Assembly: GCA_009801015.1 (NCBI GenBank)
Contig: VHZZ01000774.1
Coordinates: forward strand, 80,773-126,845
From: Silene noctiflora
Lineage: Eukaryota > Streptophyta > Magnoliopsida > Caryophyllales > Caryophyllaceae
Direction: 5' to 3'
Length of the DNA stretch: 46,073 bases
Below the pieces are notes generated by a model that had not been told where the DNA came from, ran no database searches, and saw only the letters and a program-made list of their open reading frames with translations. The translations under genes and the position numbers were made by a program. Shown here piece by piece: positions 43,155-46,073 of this stretch. Position 1 is the stretch's first letter. Each line of letters opens with the position of its first letter.

Positions 43155-44964
43155 TTACCGCTTTGATGGTCTCTCATCATCGTCGTCTCCATCGTCATCA
43201 CCAGAATCATCTTTGCTAGGGCGCTTGCGCTTTGGTGGTGCCTCATCGTTGTCATCATCCTCATCATCTTCATCTACATCAGTGTCTTCATCTTCACCAT
43301 TCTCATCTGGTTCAAAGTCAGATGCATCTACCTCATCTTCAGCACGGCCAACGGGACGGACAAGGTACTCAGTGTTGGGCTCCTATACATTCAGAATCAG
43401 AGGGTTGGTGATACATATCATTGGACCATGATCCACAAGTCACAGTTGTAGATTTACACTTTTCCCGACAATAGATTTATCATTTAATCACACAATCGAC
43501 CACAGATCCTAAGATTAAAACTAGCCCAAAACTGAGATCAATCAGTCAACCACCGAGGAAAATAATTAAAAAAAATACATAACAAAGTGAAATGGAGTTT
43601 AGTGACATGTAGTTTCATTTTAATAACTCAATACTGAACACAAGTACTCTTTCCGTGTCCGTGATTTGTTTACCTTTCATATACACTATGAGAGGTATTT
43701 TAATCAAAGGTAAACAAATGAAAATATATGTTATCAAAATATTCCAAAAAATGTCGGATTTTAAATAGCAAGTTACATGTTTATCAAATTAGTGTGTGAA
43801 TTAATTTAGCTGTTAGTGTACTTTTCTGGCTACTAAGACAAGAAGCACAACAATTTGTGTATTAACAACTGGACAAAACTAGTTTCACGAAAATACCATC
43901 AAATTACATTAGAAGATATGCCTTTTTTATGGGATTTGGGAAAAATAAGTAGGGAAATGGAGATTGAGTAAGGGGAAAATGGATCGATCCTATGATGAAT
44001 TTAACATTCGTTATTCGCCACCCCGATCCCGGAAACCACTTCTACCCCCATCCCAACAAGGCCAACAATGAACTATTATCCGATCCAACACCAACATACA
44101 CTACTATTATCCTACGATATAGAATACCACCTTACTTTTTTTATTCCTTCCCTATTTCAACAAATACTACATACTCACGAGTAATTAACAATAATCATCT
44201 TCACCAATTTCTCAGATTTCCAAAGCAAAACACCTTTCCAGGAAAAAGATAATAATAATGATAATAAAATCAAATAAATATTTTTTTTTTCAAAAACACC
44301 CTTGCAGACTTCAGAAATTGTCTCCAGGACATATCTTAATCGAAAGTACACAACACTAGAAACCCACACCATTAATAAAACTAGATAGACAGAGAACAGA
44401 TCTGAAAAAAAGATTAACGTAAAACTATTACAAAACGGAAGTGTAACTATGACAAACGAGACGATCTTTCAACAAGACTAACGTAAAACTATGACAAAAC
44501 GGAAGTGTAAAACTCTAGACTTGAGTAAAAATTAAACAAGTGAAACAATTTTACCAATAAATCGACAGATCTACTCCATATAACTACAGATCTACAACAT
44601 CGACTCAAATAACTTATACTCCAACCCAAACCACACATAACACAACACAAAAATCATCAGGTAACACAAACAGTGAATAAAAATCACCACAAAAATCATT
44701 AATTGCATATATTTAATATGAACACAAACGAATTAAACAAATCTGATGATTTCAACGACTTAAAATCACAAGAAAAAATAATAAGATAATACAGTAACAG
44801 TAAAATAATAAGAACTAGGACAAAAATAAAGCATAAATTACAAGAAAAAATAACAGATCTGATTATTTTCAAAGACGAAGATTTAAAATTAGACTAAATC
44901 ACAGTAAAAATTTAAGATAAAAAACAAAATAAGGTAAAAACATGAAGTAATCTATACCTCTTCA

Positions 44965-44997
<33 letters not shown>

Positions 44998-45305
44998 TCA
45001 TCACCGTCCTCATCATCGTCATCACCATCATCATCCTCATCATCAGCGTCTTGAACCGAAGGAACATCAGAAGACGGTACACCTTCCTGCACACCATCAC
45101 CATCCTCATCATCATCATCTTCATCATCATCACCACCTTCTTCATCATCATCATCTTCATCAGCATCATCACCTTGATCAACAGCTTCTTCGGCGTCGTC
45201 CTCATCATCATCGGCAACATCAACAACCTCGTGCTCTTCCTTATGACCGTTCATGGCAGACTTCTTCTTCAATTCGATTTCTCTCTCGTTGTCAACAGTT
45301 TTCAT
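43155..45305 (-). CDS. Asp/Glu-rich nuclear protein, two exons (annotated in plants as prostatic spermine-binding protein-like)
   Basis: Exon 1 is 45305-44958 and exon 2 is 43382-43155, joined in phase 0 (GAG|GTATAG ... GTATAG|GAG), giving 191 residues. More than half of the residues are Asp or Glu. Exon 1 starts with a short basic/charged segment (to about residue 25), then acidic runs including about 13 consecutive Asp. Exon 2 holds the only conserved-looking block, TEYLVRPVGRAEDE.DASDFEP, followed by a likely nuclear signal PPKRKRPSK and an acidic end with RPSKR. Such proteins are thought to bind basic partners such as histones or ribosomal proteins in the nucleus; that role is inference. 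The poly-Asp run is encoded by a GAC/GAT microsatellite and is likely length-variable. Confidence 0.85.
43647..43730. mobile_element. Small Stowaway-like element in the acidic-protein intron
   Basis: CTCTTTCCGTGTCCGTGATTTGTTTACCTTT follows TA at 43645-43646 and pairs with AAAGGTAAACAAATGA about 50 bp on. The outer right end has decayed, so the boundary is approximate. The core matches the elements at 37483 and 8746. The rest of the 1,575-bp intron (43383-44957) is AT-rich without a gene. Confidence 0.5.
44963..45000. repeat. Trinucleotide microsatellite (CGT)n coding for poly-Asp
   Basis: About ten uninterrupted CGT units on the + strand, read on the - strand as GAC/GAT codons, lie at the 3' end of exon 1 of the acidic-protein gene. 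Uninterrupted triplets mark it as prone to length change. Confidence 0.85.
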
Positions 45306-45493
45306 CGTGAAATTGAAATTGATTGAATTTCTGGAGAATTTCTGGAAATTTCTAGGGTTTTGTTTTGGGGAAAATTGGGGAAACAGGGGAAGAGAGAGAA
45401 AAGAGGAAGGGGGAAGGGGAGTTTGGTTGGTTCGTTCAGTAGCGAAGCAAACCCTTGGGATTGGAGTGATCTTAGCCGTTGGTTTGTGGGAAT

Positions 45494-45533
45494 GGTGTGG
45501 ATCGGTGACGTGTAGGTGTGGATCGGTGACGTG
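45494..45533 (-). promoter_or_regulatory. Duplicated CACGTCAC (TGACGTG) motif upstream of the acidic-protein gene
   Basis: GGTGTGGATCGGTGACGTG occurs at 45494-45512 and again at 45515-45533, exactly 21 bp apart. Each copy holds TGACGTG, a bZIP-type ACGT core also seen in ABRE and unfolded-protein-response elements. They lie about 190-230 bp upstream of the ATG. An AAACCCTAG telo-box (minus strand, about 45346) sits in the leader. Binding is inferred from the motif only. Confidence 0.5.
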
Positions 45534-45930
45534 GAGGGTGATCCGACGGTTGTGAGGTGTGGAGTTTATGAAATTTATGGATAGGTTGTGTTTTCTAAGG
45601 GGTCACGTGATTTGCGCGTGGGGGTTAGGGTTAAAGAGTTAAGGTTAGTTATTGTTTGAGTTTATTATGGATTGTCGAATATTCGGTGGATATTGTACGG
45701 CGGGTGGTTGGATAACTTGACAAGGAAATGGGCTTGTGGGTTTGGGTTTGGGTTGGATGTTGCACGGTAAAGGTGTGAAGCCCAATTTTACTTGTCGAAT
45801 ATTGGGTAGCGTATGGATCGGATACCCAACCGCTATTTGTGGTCCACAAATACTACTCATACTGTCAGTTTCTAAGTCATTTGTTTACCAATTTTATTTT
45901 AGGTATCTCGATCAATCCTTTATCTCTCTA

Positions 45931-46073
45931 CTAGTTTTAAACCCGTGCAAAAAAATGCACGGGTCATAATAACAAATGTATTATTGCATACTGGAGCATA
46001 TATATATTAGACAAAATAATAAGTATATATGAATTAGATAATCAAAACATATCTCATAAAATTTGGTTACTTT
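45931..46073 (-). mobile_element. 3' end of a Helitron, minus strand, running off the window
   Basis: On the minus strand the sequence reads CCCGTGCA, T-rich loop, TGCACGGG, then TTTAAAA and CTAG, followed by T (complement of 45930). A hairpin about 8 bp before a CTRR terminus with insertion next to T is the Helitron 3' signature. The element body continues beyond 46073, so its length and content are unknown. The area 45540-45930 between it and the acidic-protein promoter holds no gene I can support. Confidence 0.75.

Noticed and set aside
43213-43431. Ser-rich + strand frame
   Set aside because: Complement of exon 2 of the acidic nuclear protein.
44912-45226. Met-rich antisense-shifted frame
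   Set aside because: It arises from reading the GAT/GAC microsatellite in another frame.

Overview
This is nuclear DNA of a flowering plant. Genes are split by AT-rich, TE-filled introns with plant-type GT-AG borders, and the products are plant families: GDSL lipases, a plastid ribosomal protein, an F-box/kelch-like protein. The many small transposons carrying CTCC(C/T)TCC.TCC.-type ends and the frequent TACTCCGTA motif suggest a eudicot, possibly Caryophyllales (beet/spinach/quinoa relatives). That placement is my inference and is not proved by the sequence. A few isolated ambiguous bases (n) point to a consensus or draft assembly. I see no rRNA, no convincing tRNA, no CRISPR array and no bacterial-style operon.

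Layout. 1-358: tail of a small transposon cut by the window edge. 523-5380: a complete mariner-like element (MLE) with TA duplications and 31-bp inverted ends. It carries a stop-broken DD39D transposase, a 121-bp tandem repeat and a second, antisense, probably two-exon reading frame. 6389-11464 and 14625-17126: a tandem pair of five-exon GDSL esterase/lipase genes on the + strand. The first is swollen by intronic transposons. The second has its distal promoter pushed away by about 1.7 kb. 18644-21275: a three-exon peroxisomal enoyl-CoA hydratase-like gene ending in SKL, whose first intron holds decayed copies of its own exon end. 22946-24037 (-): an F-box protein with one coding exon. 24375-28440: a transposon-rich gap with a Tourist-like MITE, a probable Helitron carrying a ~545-bp repeat array, and a hAT-like MITE. 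30457-35479: a nine-exon membrane-anchored J-domain protein. 36839-40791: a five-exon plastid ribosomal protein bS6 with an unusual acidic tail. 43155-45305 (-): a two-exon Asp/Glu-rich nuclear protein. 45931 to the end: the 3' terminus of another Helitron on the - strand.

How the genes relate. Apart from the GDSL tandem pair these are independent housekeeping or lineage-expanded genes, and plant gene order says little about shared pathways. I reconstructed exon boundaries by hand from frame, splice sites and family conservation; every joined coding region keeps an open frame. I did not find a convincing undescribed biological system. The most unusual items are the second gene inside the MLE, the same GC-AG intron in both GDSL paralogs, the insertion-split GDSL promoter, the exon-end copies in the hydratase intron, and the acidic repeat tail on bS6c.
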